From Bizionia myxarmorum (lineage in GTDB: Bacteria > Bacteroidota > Bacteroidia > Flavobacteriales > Flavobacteriaceae): a stretch of 64,000 bases of DNA. The translations under genes were made by a program, and so were the position numbers. The notes under the pieces are model-generated. The model had not been told where the DNA came from, did no database searches, and saw nothing but the letters and a program-made list of their open reading frames with translations. The first letter of the stretch is position 1. Each line of letters opens with the position of its first letter. This document shows positions 1-8,532 of this stretch, piece after piece. The DNA lies in the NCBI RefSeq assembly GCF_008086205.1, contig NZ_VSKK01000001.1, positions 1,054,001 to 1,118,000 on the forward strand, in the 5' to 3' direction.

Positions 1-1
1 C

Positions 2-451
2 TTTACGTCTGGCGAAGATTTAGCAAAATATGCACGACGCATTATGCCGAAATGTAAAATTATTATGCTTACTATGTTTAATGAACCCTACAGGATTCAT
101 AACATTATTAAGGATATAGATCCTGAAGGATTTTTAATTAAAAGCGATTTAACGTCGCGTGAATTGGCCAGTGCCTTTCAAGCCGTTTTAAAAAAACCAC
201 CATTTTATAGCGCCTCTGTTAGTAATATTATCCGAAAAACCATTGTAAACACGATTAGTATAGATGAAATAGATAGGAAAATATTATATCTACTTTCGCA
301 AGGTGTAAGAACAAAAAGTTTAAAAGATCATTTCGAAATATCCTTAAGCGCCATTGAAAAACGCAAGAAACAACTTAAATTAATTTTTGATGTTCAAGAT
401 GGCAGCGATGAAAATTTATTGGCCGTTGCCAAGAAAGAAGGCTTTATTTAA
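2..451 (+). CDS. response regulator transcription factor, NarL/FixJ-like (5' end outside window)
   Basis: The frame is open from the first bases of the window, so this is the C-terminal 149 residues of a longer gene; the first internal ATG is not a true start. The first part reads as the second half of a receiver domain (a KIIMLT strand, then a KSD motif in the place of the conserved Lys). The last 65 residues resemble a LuxR-type helix-turn-helix. The phosphoacceptor Asp and a partner kinase would lie upstream. Family assignment rests on fold pattern, and the HTH is divergent. No target can be read from the sequence. Confidence 0.7.
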   Translation, partial: FTSGEDLAKYARRIMPKCKIIMLTMFNEPYRIHNIIKDIDPEGFLIKSDLTSRELASAFQAVLKKPPFYSASVSNIIRKTIVNTISIDEIDRKILYLLSQGVRTKSLKDHFEISLSAIEKRKKQLKLIFDVQDGSDENLLAVAKKEGFI

Positions 452-531
452 AAGCTTTGTGCTTTAAAATTATTAAACAATCAATTTTATTTCAAATTTT
501 TACGGTTCAAAACTCTTGCTATTAGTAGCAA

Positions 532-548
532 TTACGGTTTAACCGTAA
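532..548. repeat. inverted repeat with nearby ACGGT copies
   Basis: TTACGGT-TTA-ACCGTAA is a perfect 7-bp dyad with a 3-base spacer. Further copies of the half-site lie on both sides (TTACGGTT near 500, TTACGGT near 554, ACCG near 563). It sits in the 260-bp gap after the response regulator. It could be a regulator-binding cluster or a small hairpin. There is no T-tract, so it is not a clear terminator. Confidence 0.4.
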
Positions 549-662
549 ACCTGTTACGGTAAAACCGCAACAGCAAGTTAAAACTATTGTTTACTTTTAA
601 AAAGTCAACGACAAATAAATCCCTCATTAAGAAATTTGTTGAATTAATAGCATTTACAACAG

Positions 663-704
663 CCTCATGGATTTTCATTTTTTGAATTGGAAACCATGAG
701 GTTT
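663..704. terminator. candidate terminator between convergent genes
   Basis: CCTCATGG and CCATGAGG form a perfect 8-bp stem with a 23-base loop, followed on the plus strand by a T-rich run. It lies between the response regulator (+) and the DUF456 gene (-) and could serve either. The long loop lowers confidence. Confidence 0.4.
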
Positions 705-711
705 CTTCTTA

Positions 712-1221
712 TTAAAAAGAAAAAATGTCGCTTTTATATTCCCAAACGCGCCAAATAAAAAAGCCGAGATAAACAATCGTCACAATAAACTTGATAAATG
801 TTCCGGCTAAAAATCCTAAAAAAGAACCGAAAGCGGCTTTTGCTGCAATTTTAGAATCTGCTTTATTTATCATTTCGCCAATAAAAGCGCCAACAAAAGG
901 CCAAATTATAATACCAAAAGGACCTAAAACTGGAAAAATAATGGAAACTATAAGTCCTATTGTGGTTCCAATAACACCTTTCTTACTGCCACCAAAACGC
1001 TTGGTCCCTATAGCAGGAATGATATAATCCAAAGCAAAAACCAATAGGGCTATGGCTAAAGTAATTCCTAAAAACCACCAGTTATTGGGTACAGCATCTG
1101 TTAAATAGAGTAGAAGTAAACCTATCCAACTCAAAGGTGCTCCAGGTAAAATTGGTAAAAAACTTCCCGCAATGCCAACAAGCATGATAATAAAGCCTAA
1201 AATAACTAATAATATATCCAT
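712..1221 (-). CDS. DUF456 family membrane protein
   Basis: A 169-residue, very hydrophobic protein with about four to five membrane segments. It carries the FLPILPGAPLSW stretch near residue 22 and the Gly-rich later helices typical of DUF456. The family is widespread, integral to the inner membrane, and of unknown function. The gene is transcribed away from the blaI operon. The intergenic region holding the BlaI-type operators lies about 50-110 bp upstream, so shared control is possible but not shown. Confidence 0.8.
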   Translation of the reverse strand: MDILLVILGFIIMLVGIAGSFLPILPGAPLSWIGLLLLYLTDAVPNNWWFLGITLAIALLVFALDYIIPAIGTKRFGGSKKGVIGTTIGLIVSIIFPVLGPFGIIIWPFVGAFIGEMINKADSKIAAKAAFGSFLGFLAGTFIKFIVTIVYLGFFIWRVWEYKSDIFSF

Positions 1222-1271
1222 GGATTTGTGCTATATGAAACGAAGATAAAAAAAGAATCTCACAATTTATC

Positions 1272-1331
1272 AACTAAATAATTAGTTAAAACTAAATTTT
1301 TAGTTATATTTGATAAACTAAAACATTAGTT
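1272..1331. promoter_or_regulatory. three BlaI-type operator dyads
   Basis: Three 16-bp palindromes of the form AACTAA-N4-TTAGTT lie at 1272-1287, 1290-1305 and 1316-1331. All six arms are perfect and only the N4 differs. Start-to-start spacing is 18 and 26 bp. They end 23 bp before the BlaI start codon and bracket the promoter -7 element. BlaI/MecI/CopY repressors bind short dyads as dimers at their own promoters, so autoregulation by the adjacent BlaI is the natural reading. The core CTA-N6-TAG recurs at the second BlaI locus in this window. Confidence 0.8.
1282..1312 (+). promoter_or_regulatory. promoter of the first blaI operon
   Basis: TATATTTG at 1305-1312 matches the Bacteroidota -7 element TAnnTTTG exactly. 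A weak -33 (TTA, 1282-1284) lies 20 bases upstream, inside dyad 1. Dyad 2 fills the spacer and dyad 3 covers the predicted start of transcription, as expected for repression by occlusion. Confidence 0.6.
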
Positions 1332-1354
1332 GAATAAATTAGAGCAGCGTAAAT

Positions 1355-1729
1355 ATGATACAGAAAAAGCAATTAACGAAAGCCGAAGAAGAGATTATGC
1401 AGGTTTTATGGCATTTGGAAAAAGCAGCCGTTAAGGATATTATAGTAGAGTTGCCAGAACCGAAACCTGCTTATAATACCGTTTCTACCATTGTCCGAAT
1501 TTTAGAAAGTAAGGGATTTGTAGATTATGAAAAGCAGGGGAAAGGACATGTGTATTTTCCGAAAGTAAAAAAGCAGGATTATAGTAATCAAAGTATTAAT
1601 TCACTGGTTGATAATTATTTCCAGGGCTCCTTTAAAAGTATGGTATCTTTTTTTATGAAGAAAAATGATATCAGTTTACAAGAATTAGAATCCGTTTTAA
1701 ACGAGATTCATAAAGACGAAAAATCATGA
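1355..1729 (+). CDS. BlaI/MecI/CopY family transcriptional repressor
   Basis: A 124-residue winged-helix repressor. The N-terminal half (LTKAEEEIMQVLW, then PEPKPAYNTVSTIVRILESKG) is the classic BlaI DNA-binding region; the C-terminal half is a helical dimerisation and cleavage region. It overlaps the next gene, an M56 peptidase, by ATGA, giving a translationally coupled repressor-sensor pair. In the family, signal-activated M56 protease leads to repressor cleavage. Three dyads upstream imply self-repression. The inducing signal is unknown: no beta-lactamase is adjacent. Confidence 0.9.
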   Translation: MIQKKQLTKAEEEIMQVLWHLEKAAVKDIIVELPEPKPAYNTVSTIVRILESKGFVDYEKQGKGHVYFPKVKKQDYSNQSINSLVDNYFQGSFKSMVSFFMKKNDISLQELESVLNEIHKDEKS

Positions 1730-3144
1730 TACACTACATTATTCAAGTCATCGCGTTTCAAGTATTCTTTTTGCTCATTTATGATGTATTCTTAAAAAGG
1801 GAAACATTTTTTAATTGGAATCGCGCGTATTTATTAATGACGGCCCTCTTATCTGTTTTACTACCATTTATTAAAATTGAAGGTTTTAAAAATGCTGTTT
1901 CACCAGATTTTATAGTAAGTCTGCCACAGGTTTTATCGCAAACGCCAAATACTATTTTTTTGGAAGAAGTGGTCATTAATGGCAGCAATTCATCCCATAG
2001 TATTTTGTGGTATACCACACTTATTTTGCTAATAGGAAGTGCTTTGGCCTTCGTGTTTTTTACTGTGCGCTTGTTTCAAATTTTCAAATTAAGCTTTCAA
2101 AATTCCAAGCAAAAACAAGGATCTATTTATTATGTAAGCATTCTGAAAAGTACAGTCGCTTTTTCATTTTTCAACTACATATTCCTAGGTGAAAATATTC
2201 AGGAAACAGAACGTGCTCAAATAATAAAGCATGAAATCGTGCACGTAAACCAAAAACACAGCTGGGATTTACTATTTTTTGAATTGTTACGTATTGCAAT
2301 TTGGTTTAATCCATTGGTTTATATGTATCAAAATCGCATGACTGAATTACATGAGTTTATAGCCGATTCCAAAGCTGTAAAAAACAACAAAAAACAATAT
2401 TACGAAAACTTATTAGCACAAATATTCGATGCGAATCACGTATCATTCATCAATCCATTTTTCAAACAATCATTAATCAAAAAACGAATTATTATGTTAC
2501 AAAAATCAAAATCCAAACAAGTACAATTAATCAAGTACGCCTTATTAATTCCAATGGTTTCAGCCATGTTACTATATTCATCATGCTCTGCAGATGCTAC
2601 TCAAACAGAAGTGGTGGAACAGGAATTAACAATTGAAAATCAGATAGAAGCTTTAAAAAATTCTATTGAAGCTAATGGTGAATTATCCGAAATTAATAAA
2701 GAAGCATTACGAACACTTTTAATGCAAAGCGCCAATAAAAAGGTTGTTGAAGGTTCTGAATTACATGCGGATGGGACTTTTCAAGAAGTTCCTTTTGCCG
2801 TGGTAGATCAAGTTCCTGTTTTTCCAGGTTGTGAAAGCGGCAGTTCAAATGAAGTAAATAAACAATGTATGAGTAAAAAACTGAATGCTTTTGTTGCCGA
2901 AAATTTCAATACAGAATTAGCGACTACTTTAAATTTAACGGGTATTCAGCAGATTAGAGTCTTCTTTAAAATAAGTGAAACCGGTAAAATTGTGGACATT
3001 AAAGCAAGAGCTCCAAAACCAGAATTGGAAGCAGAGGCAAAACGTGTTTTAAACATGTTGCCCGATTTAATTCCAGGAAAAAATAAGGGTCAAAAAGTAA
3101 GAGTTGCCTATTACTTACCTATCAAGTTTCAAGTAAATGAATAA
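1726..3144 (+). CDS. BlaR1-like M56 membrane metallopeptidase with C-terminal TonB-like domain
   Basis: A 472-residue protein. Membrane helices lie near residues 1-25, 33-50 and 92-115, with a further one near 268-285. The zinc motif HEIVH is at about residue 169, with a downstream ELHEF-AD motif as in BlaR1/MecR1. After a helix and Cys-containing stretch near 285, a periplasmic C-terminal domain (about 355-472) resembles the TonB C-terminal fold of Bacteroidota M56 proteins (VPVFPGCE, later KISETGKIVDI). There is no penicillin-binding sensor domain, so beta-lactam sensing is unlikely. It is coupled to blaI upstream and overlaps the TPR gene by 8 nt. Confidence 0.85.
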   Translation: MIHYIIQVIAFQVFFLLIYDVFLKRETFFNWNRAYLLMTALLSVLLPFIKIEGFKNAVSPDFIVSLPQVLSQTPNTIFLEEVVINGSNSSHSILWYTTLILLIGSALAFVFFTVRLFQIFKLSFQNSKQKQGSIYYVSILKSTVAFSFFNYIFLGENIQETERAQIIKHEIVHVNQKHSWDLLFFELLRIAIWFNPLVYMYQNRMTELHEFIADSKAVKNNKKQYYENLLAQIFDANHVSFINPFFKQSLIKKRIIMLQKSKSKQVQLIKYALLIPMVSAMLLYSSCSADATQTEVVEQELTIENQIEALKNSIEANGELSEINKEALRTLLMQSANKKVVEGSELHADGTFQEVPFAVVDQVPVFPGCESGSSNEVNKQCMSKKLNAFVAENFNTELATTLNLTGIQQIRVFFKISETGKIVDIKARAPKPELEAEAKRVLNMLPDLIPGKNKGQKVRVAYYLPIKFQVNE

Positions 3145-4270
3145 AGGTATCCTATTAGTATGTATTCTAATTTTTTTTAAAACCGAAGCGCAAACTTCGG
3201 TTTTAAATGTTGCCGATAGCTTGTTTGCAAATGGCAACTTTTCTGAAGCTATTAAAACCTATAAATCCTATGAAAATGTAGATGCCGTATCCTATAAATT
3301 AGCAAAATCTTATGTTGCCATTGGAAACTATGATGAAGCTTTGCACTATTATCAAGTGCGTATAAAAGTGTTTCCTAATGATGTCCTTTTGAAATACGAT
3401 TATGGGCAACTTTTAGCCAAAACGAAAAACTATCAAACGGCTAAATCTGTTTTTAATCAGCTCATAGCAATGGATTCTTTGCATCCTAATTATCCATATG
3501 AATTGGGTTTGGTATATGAACAATTACAAGATTCTTTGGCCTTAAAATCCTTTAAACGAAGTTTTAAATTAGACAATGGGCATCAAAAATCTATTTTTAA
3601 ATTGGCCAAGCGCCAATTGCAAATTAGGAATTATGATTCGGTAGATTATTATGTGGATATAGGCTTAAAAGCTTATGAAAACAATGTGGAACTGATTAGT
3701 TTAAAAGCACAAAATTCCTATTGGAAAAAAGACTTTGAAAACGCTTCTATTTGGTTTGAGAAACTTTTGGTACTGGGTGAGAATTCGCAATTTGTTCATG
3801 AAAAATTAAGCTCTTGTTATTCTGAAATGTCAGAAGTTCATAAAGCTATTGACCAACAAAAGTTAGCCATTGCCAAAGACCCTAACAATGTGGAAAACAT
3901 CTATAAATTAGGATTATTATACACCCGAATTAGCGATTATAAGCAAGCGGAAAACTATATAAAAAAGGCCATTGAAATAGTAGACGTGCCTTTGGATATT
4001 GAATATATGAAGTTAGGAACTATTCAAAATCAACAAAAAAAATATGCGGAAGCCATCCAGTCTTTTCAAAGGGCTTTATATGAAAATCCAAATAATAAGT
4101 ATGCTGCTTTTTATTTAGTTTTCACCAAAGATCAGTATTATAAAGATGTTAATACCCGCATTAAATTATATGAAGATTTCATTTTAAAATATCCTAAAAA
4201 TTTATTTTTGTATAAAGCGAAAAGTCGACTGCAGGAATTGAAGCAAGAAAAATTTATGAATACAGATTAG
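3137..4270 (+). CDS. tetratricopeptide-repeat protein, exported
   Basis: A 377-residue protein with a signal peptide (about 1-18, ending TEAQT) followed by TPR units over most of the length; clear repeats are near residues 50-85, 85-118 and 240-330 (for example YKLGLLYTRISDYKQAENYIKKA). TPRs are protein-binding scaffolds, and this one should be periplasmic. It overlaps the M56 gene by 8 nt, so it belongs to the blaI-M56 operon and may be a structural partner or target of that system. No catalytic motif is seen. Confidence 0.8.
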   Translation: MNKGILLVCILIFFKTEAQTSVLNVADSLFANGNFSEAIKTYKSYENVDAVSYKLAKSYVAIGNYDEALHYYQVRIKVFPNDVLLKYDYGQLLAKTKNYQTAKSVFNQLIAMDSLHPNYPYELGLVYEQLQDSLALKSFKRSFKLDNGHQKSIFKLAKRQLQIRNYDSVDYYVDIGLKAYENNVELISLKAQNSYWKKDFENASIWFEKLLVLGENSQFVHEKLSSCYSEMSEVHKAIDQQKLAIAKDPNNVENIYKLGLLYTRISDYKQAENYIKKAIEIVDVPLDIEYMKLGTIQNQQKKYAEAIQSFQRALYENPNNKYAAFYLVFTKDQYYKDVNTRIKLYEDFILKYPKNLFLYKAKSRLQELKQEKFMNTD

Positions 4271-4309
4271 AATCTAAAATTATCGTATTTTTCGCTTTCA
4301 TAACAACCC

Positions 4310-4786
4310 ATGAAACAGCTTTCCTTTATTTTAATTTGTTTATTGGTAACATCCTGTAATTATTTCGATGTTAAAAAAACATCATCTGAAGTAATTTTGG
4401 AAAACGAACTTCTCACTTTTAACTGGAATGAAGTGGATGAATATCCCATGTTTGAAAGTTGCGATGGTAGCGCTTCAAAAGAAGATAAAAAACATTGTTT
4501 TCAGAATACCTTAACAAACATTATTACTGAAAAACTGCAGCGCGATACGCTAGTAGTAACACAGGATATTAATGATACGGTTTATATAAATTTTGAAATT
4601 TCAAAAGAAGGAATTTTATCGCTTCTTACCATTAAAGCGGATTCTATAACACTTCAGGAAATACCGAATATTAAAGAATTACTTCATAAAAGTGTAGATT
4701 CTCTTCCTAAAATTTATCCAGCAATAAGACGCAGTCAGCAAGTGAAAACGGCCTTTACTTTGCCTGTTATTATTAAAGTAAATTAA
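4310..4786 (+). CDS. lipoprotein with a TonB-like domain related to the M56 protein's tail
   Basis: A 158-residue protein with a lipoprotein signal (LLVTSC, Cys at about 16). Residues 45-158 match the C-terminal domain of the M56 peptidase two genes upstream in layout: YPMFESCDG against VPVFPGCESG, two conserved Cys about 20 residues apart, a FEISKEGIL strand against FKISETGKI, and similar final strands. It probably arose by duplication of that domain and is the last gene of the blaI operon. Function is unknown; it may bind the same ligand or partner from the membrane surface. Confidence 0.65.
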   Translation: MKQLSFILICLLVTSCNYFDVKKTSSEVILENELLTFNWNEVDEYPMFESCDGSASKEDKKHCFQNTLTNIITEKLQRDTLVVTQDINDTVYINFEISKEGILSLLTIKADSITLQEIPNIKELLHKSVDSLPKIYPAIRRSQQVKTAFTLPVIIKVN

Positions 4787-4805
4787 ATGCGTTTTTGCTG
4801 AAATA

Positions 4806-5681
4806 TTAAAGGTTAATCTTATATCCTAAAGCGAAATCGATTGGAAAATTATCGCTGTTATCACTAAACAGAGAATAAATATCATGATAAGCAAAGGTGA
4901 TAAAACTGTTTTCCGTTACGCGGTAATCTGCGCCAATTCCTAAAATAAACGGTACATCAATTCCAGAAAACGATTCTTTATAGGTTCCTATTTCTGGTAT
5001 AGGCAATTGATAGGTTGCATTCCCAAAATCATATGTCACCAGTTTTAAATTCCCATACATATTAAAGCGTTCCGCGTTGACAAAACGGTATCGGTATCCA
5101 ATAGCCATTTGGGTTGACGAATATTCAAAATCATCAGCTTCCAAGGCATGTCTGAAAGAAAAGAATAAGGCGTGACGTGGTAATTTAGTGGCTTCGAAAA
5201 ACTCAAACTCCAAACCGAAAAAAGGGACGCTGGCATTGTTTGGGTTTTCTACGAAAGGTTGATTGGTAATACCACCAAAAACGCCTAATCGAGCTTGTAA
5301 TTTGGCACGAGCATCGTAATTATAGCTTAAATCGGTTGTGGCATTATACATATTGAAAAAACTTTCCAAACTATGTAATGTTAGTTTTACTTTTTCTGTT
5401 GGAACGCCGTAACCTTCCGTTAATGTATTTAAAACAGATTTATATTGCTCTTGATATTTTTTAGTTTCCGGATTTTTGGTGTTCACCAATTCTTGAATAC
5501 GCCCATCTTTTGACTTTACAAAATAGCGATACGTGCCGTCATCAATCGTCCAAAGCAAATCTAGATTACCTTCAATGGCAGTTTCCAATTCTATAGTTTC
5601 ATTGTTAATGGTATAGGATTTCTGCGAGAAACCTAAAAACCCTAAAGTTAAGAAACCAATTAAAAAGTAGATCTTTTTCAT
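4806..5681 (-). CDS. outer-membrane beta-barrel protein
   Basis: A 291-residue protein with a signal peptide (about 1-19, ending GFSQ). After about 120 residues of periplasm-like sequence it shows alternating amphipathic strands (FFGLEFEFFEAT, ALFFSFRHAL, MAIGYRYRF, FALGYKINL) typical of small outer-membrane barrels. It converges on the blaI operon with a 20-bp gap. No specific transport role can be read. Confidence 0.65.
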   Translation of the reverse strand: MKKIYFLIGFLTLGFLGFSQKSYTINNETIELETAIEGNLDLLWTIDDGTYRYFVKSKDGRIQELVNTKNPETKKYQEQYKSVLNTLTEGYGVPTEKVKLTLHSLESFFNMYNATTDLSYNYDARAKLQARLGVFGGITNQPFVENPNNASVPFFGLEFEFFEATKLPRHALFFSFRHALEADDFEYSSTQMAIGYRYRFVNAERFNMYGNLKLVTYDFGNATYQLPIPEIGTYKESFSGIDVPFILGIGADYRVTENSFITFAYHDIYSLFSDNSDNFPIDFALGYKINL

Positions 5682-5747
5682 GTTGTTTGCTGATTTTGAG
5701 TACCTGTAAATCTATATAAATTAAATTATAACTTTTAAAAAATAGTG

Positions 5748-6875
5748 CTATTTTTTGAAGGTTCGACCTTTCCAAGTATAACTTGCAAATAAAGATAAAG
5801 AAATTATATACAGACTAAAAAATGGATAAAAAAGACTGGCTGTAAAAAAGGAGGGTAAAACGGATTCCTGCTGTAAAAACCGACTCGTTTTAAATATTAA
5901 AAGAAAGTCAATTCCAAACTTTATAAGCACCATAAAAAGGAAGTCTGCAAAGTTTAAATAGCCTAATATTAAAAAGGGAATTAAAAGAATAAGCAACAAA
6001 TTCATGAGCATCACAACAATGCCTGTCAGTATCCCAAAAAAACTTTTATAATGTGTAGATTTTGCCATCCAACGTAGGCGTTGAGACACTAATTGGCTCC
6101 AATTTCGTTGTGGCTTGGTTTCAACCGTTGCCTCAATGGATTTTAAATAACACACATCATTAGGGTTATTTCTAACGGCTTTTTGTAAGAAGAAAACATC
6201 GTCACCACTAGCTATTTCGGCCGAACCTTTAAATCCAGAAAGTTCAATAAATAAGGATTTTTGATAGGCTAAATTGGCGCCATTAGCTAAAAATGGTTCC
6301 TTTATTCCAAATCCGCCAATGGTCGTTCCCATTAAACTTAAGATATCCATAGTTTGAAAGCGATCTAAAAAAGAAGCGATATCATAATAATTAACAGGCG
6401 CTGCAATTAAACGGCAGGTTGTTTTTTGAATAAAACAATCAAAACTATGAAGCCAAAATTTGGGTACGCGACAATCGGCATCTGTAGTAATAATCCAATC
6501 GTATTTCGCTTTATTTATAGCTCTAGTTATGGCCTCTTTTTTTGGCGAAATAAGCGCGCCTTTGTTTTTTATAATGGTGACATTTTTTAAGCCATTTTCA
6601 ATAAATGTTTTAATGATTTGAACCGAATTATCTTCGGATGCATCATCAATTAAAATAATTTCAAAGAGATCAGGAGGATAGTGTAAATCCTTAATGGATT
6701 TTAAAAGCTGCGGTAAATTATTAGATTCATTTCTAAAAGGAACAATGATACTAAAAGCCGTTATAGCCGGGATATCTTCTATGTAATATTTAGGAATTTT
6801 ATCAAACCCGTAAACCAACACACTTATTAAAATTAAGTATGCAAGCGTAATGGATATAGCAATTATGAAAACCAT
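5748..6875 (-). CDS. family 2 glycosyltransferase, membrane-anchored
   Basis: A 375-residue GT2 enzyme with an N-terminal membrane helix (1-22), a GT-A catalytic domain with DDASED near 75, TTDAD near 130, SGDDVFFLQ near 225 and QRLRW near 268, then three or four C-terminal helices. The QxxRW motif is typical of processive or polytopic GT2 enzymes. The start codon is 2 nt from the upstream flippase-like gene, so the two are probably one operon making or exporting a surface glycan or glycolipid. Substrate unknown. Confidence 0.8.
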   Translation of the reverse strand: MVFIIAISITLAYLILISVLVYGFDKIPKYYIEDIPAITAFSIIVPFRNESNNLPQLLKSIKDLHYPPDLFEIILIDDASEDNSVQIIKTFIENGLKNVTIIKNKGALISPKKEAITRAINKAKYDWIITTDADCRVPKFWLHSFDCFIQKTTCRLIAAPVNYYDIASFLDRFQTMDILSLMGTTIGGFGIKEPFLANGANLAYQKSLFIELSGFKGSAEIASGDDVFFLQKAVRNNPNDVCYLKSIEATVETKPQRNWSQLVSQRLRWMAKSTHYKSFFGILTGIVVMLMNLLLILLIPFLILGYLNFADFLFMVLIKFGIDFLLIFKTSRFLQQESVLPSFFTASLFYPFFSLYIISLSLFASYTWKGRTFKK

Positions 6876-6877
6876 TT

Positions 6878-7840
6878 TTAAGGTATAATTTGTTTAAATT
6901 TTAAAACGAAAATGCTGCCAAAAATGCTAGGTAATACAACGTTTAATAGCCACATTATTGTAACGGTACTTAAAATAGTAAATGCGTTTACACCAATTTG
7001 GCTAAACAAATATACGGCAACACTACTTTTTATGACCACATCAAAAATAAATAAAGACGGGATTACAGATGCTAAAAAATACATACTTGTTATAACTATA
7101 AGGCCTTGGAAATAAGAAAAAGACACGCCAAATAAAGTCATAATATAGTAAAATTGAAACGAAAATAAGGTATACCGTAAAAAAGCTATTAAAAATACCT
7201 GTCCATAAATATAAGAAGGAAGTTGCCTAAAATAGTTTTTAATTTTAGGAAGTGAAATACCTTTAATGGTTCTATTACTTTTTAACAGAAAGAATAGTCC
7301 AATAAGAAATAATCCAAAAACGGCACCCGTAAATATAAATATATGACCGTATTTTAAGTCAGTTTCATGGCTGTTTAAAAAAAAGCATAAGCCAATACAT
7401 CCCAATAAAACAGTTACGAGCATTTGTAAACTGTTTCCTATCAAATTTAAAGCTACAATTTTTTTCCGTTCTGTTGAAGCGAAATATAAAGCTTTTACAC
7501 CATATTCTCCAATGCGGTTGGGTGTTAGTAAGGATGCTGTTAGTGAACTTAAACTTTGTTCCAACGCTTGATATAAAGAAATTTCTTTGAAAGTAGATAC
7601 GAGAGTTTTCCATTTTAAAATTTCCAAAAACCAATTGAAACTGCTCAAAATGATTAGAAAAATAATGGTTATTACAGAAAATCGATTGTTTTCTATTAAA
7701 TAATGAACAAAACTGCTAAAGTCTAGATCTGGATTACGGGTTAGTTTCCAAAAAATAAAATAAAAAGCAGCAACAACAATGCTCAATTTCATGAGCACAA
7801 AAAAGAATTGTTTAGTTTTGTGAGGAATAGTTCCAAACAT
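6878..7840 (-). CDS. flippase-like / lysylphosphatidylglycerol-synthase-type membrane protein
   Basis: A 320-residue integral membrane protein with about eight helices, matching the UPF0104/AglD flippase-like family (GEYGVKALYF near 112, and a later PSLFIFDVVIKSS stretch near 255). Homologues are found beside glycosyltransferases and are proposed to move or modify lipid-linked sugars. It is the first gene of a two-gene operon with the GT2 enzyme, which supports an envelope glycolipid role. The MprF-type soluble transferase domain is absent. Confidence 0.75.
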   Translation of the reverse strand: MFGTIPHKTKQFFFVLMKLSIVVAAFYFIFWKLTRNPDLDFSSFVHYLIENNRFSVITIIFLIILSSFNWFLEILKWKTLVSTFKEISLYQALEQSLSSLTASLLTPNRIGEYGVKALYFASTERKKIVALNLIGNSLQMLVTVLLGCIGLCFFLNSHETDLKYGHIFIFTGAVFGLFLIGLFFLLKSNRTIKGISLPKIKNYFRQLPSYIYGQVFLIAFLRYTLFSFQFYYIMTLFGVSFSYFQGLIVITSMYFLASVIPSLFIFDVVIKSSVAVYLFSQIGVNAFTILSTVTIMWLLNVVLPSIFGSIFVLKFKQIIP

Positions 7841-7893
7841 ATTTTGCTGGGTTCTTTAATAGGGTAATATTACAAATTTAAACATGAAATTTT

Positions 7894-8532
7894 ATGTACA
7901 TAACTTTTAAACGGATTAGAAACATAAGTTTGGCAGCATTTTTACTGTTGATGATACCAAATAGTTTTGCTCAAAGTGAAGCTAGCCGTTGGAAAGCGCA
8001 GTTTGTTGTAGGAGTAAATAGCCCAAATTCGGATGGATTTGCTATTGGTTATGAGGGTAAATCTATTAATTTCCCTACCTTTCATTTAGGTGTGCAACGC
8101 ATGTTTAAAAAAGAATATGGTGTAAAATTAGACTATGGTTTTAATAAACTAGATCATGACGCTAGTTCGCCCTATTTCAAAATTAATTACTCGCGAATTA
8201 ATGTCCAATTTGTATATGATTTATCACCGATAGCTAATTTTCTGCCAACATATTTAGGAATTGCTGCGCATGCAGGCCCCGGATTTTCTATAGTTAAACC
8301 TTTGAGTGGCTTTTCAGAAAATAATACATCATTTTTAAATGCTATGGCTGGTTTGGAATTTCATTATACTATTTCAAGAACGCTCTCCGTGTTTTTAGAT
8401 ACGTCTTATATTTACGGGTTTAGCTCGGAATTTAAACCCGTTTCTGATGGGTTTGGGTCATTTAACGGAAACCTAATTACGGCAACAGTAGGAGTTTCAG
8501 TTTCATTAAGTGGTTGCTATTATTGTGATTAA
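7894..8532 (+). CDS. small outer-membrane beta-barrel protein
   Basis: A 212-residue protein with a signal peptide (about 1-26, ending SFAQ) and repeated amphipathic strands (FHLGVQRMF, GVKLDYGFNKL, INVQFVYDL, LITATVGVSVSL) of the OmpA/OmpX-like barrel class. It ends SGCYYCD rather than in the usual aromatic residue. It shares one base with ruvC and is probably co-transcribed with it. Role unknown. Confidence 0.65.
   Translation: MYITFKRIRNISLAAFLLLMIPNSFAQSEASRWKAQFVVGVNSPNSDGFAIGYEGKSINFPTFHLGVQRMFKKEYGVKLDYGFNKLDHDASSPYFKINYSRINVQFVYDLSPIANFLPTYLGIAAHAGPGFSIVKPLSGFSENNTSFLNAMAGLEFHYTISRTLSVFLDTSYIYGFSSEFKPVSDGFGSFNGNLITATVGVSVSLSGCYYCD

Noticed and set aside
1082-1273. A 63-codon minus-strand frame overlapping the DUF456 gene
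   Set aside because: It is antisense-frame shadow of DUF456 and runs into the operator region, with no family match.
1726-3144. A beta-lactam resistance sensor
   Set aside because: The M56 core is BlaR1-like but the penicillin-binding sensor domain is absent and no beta-lactamase is in the operon.
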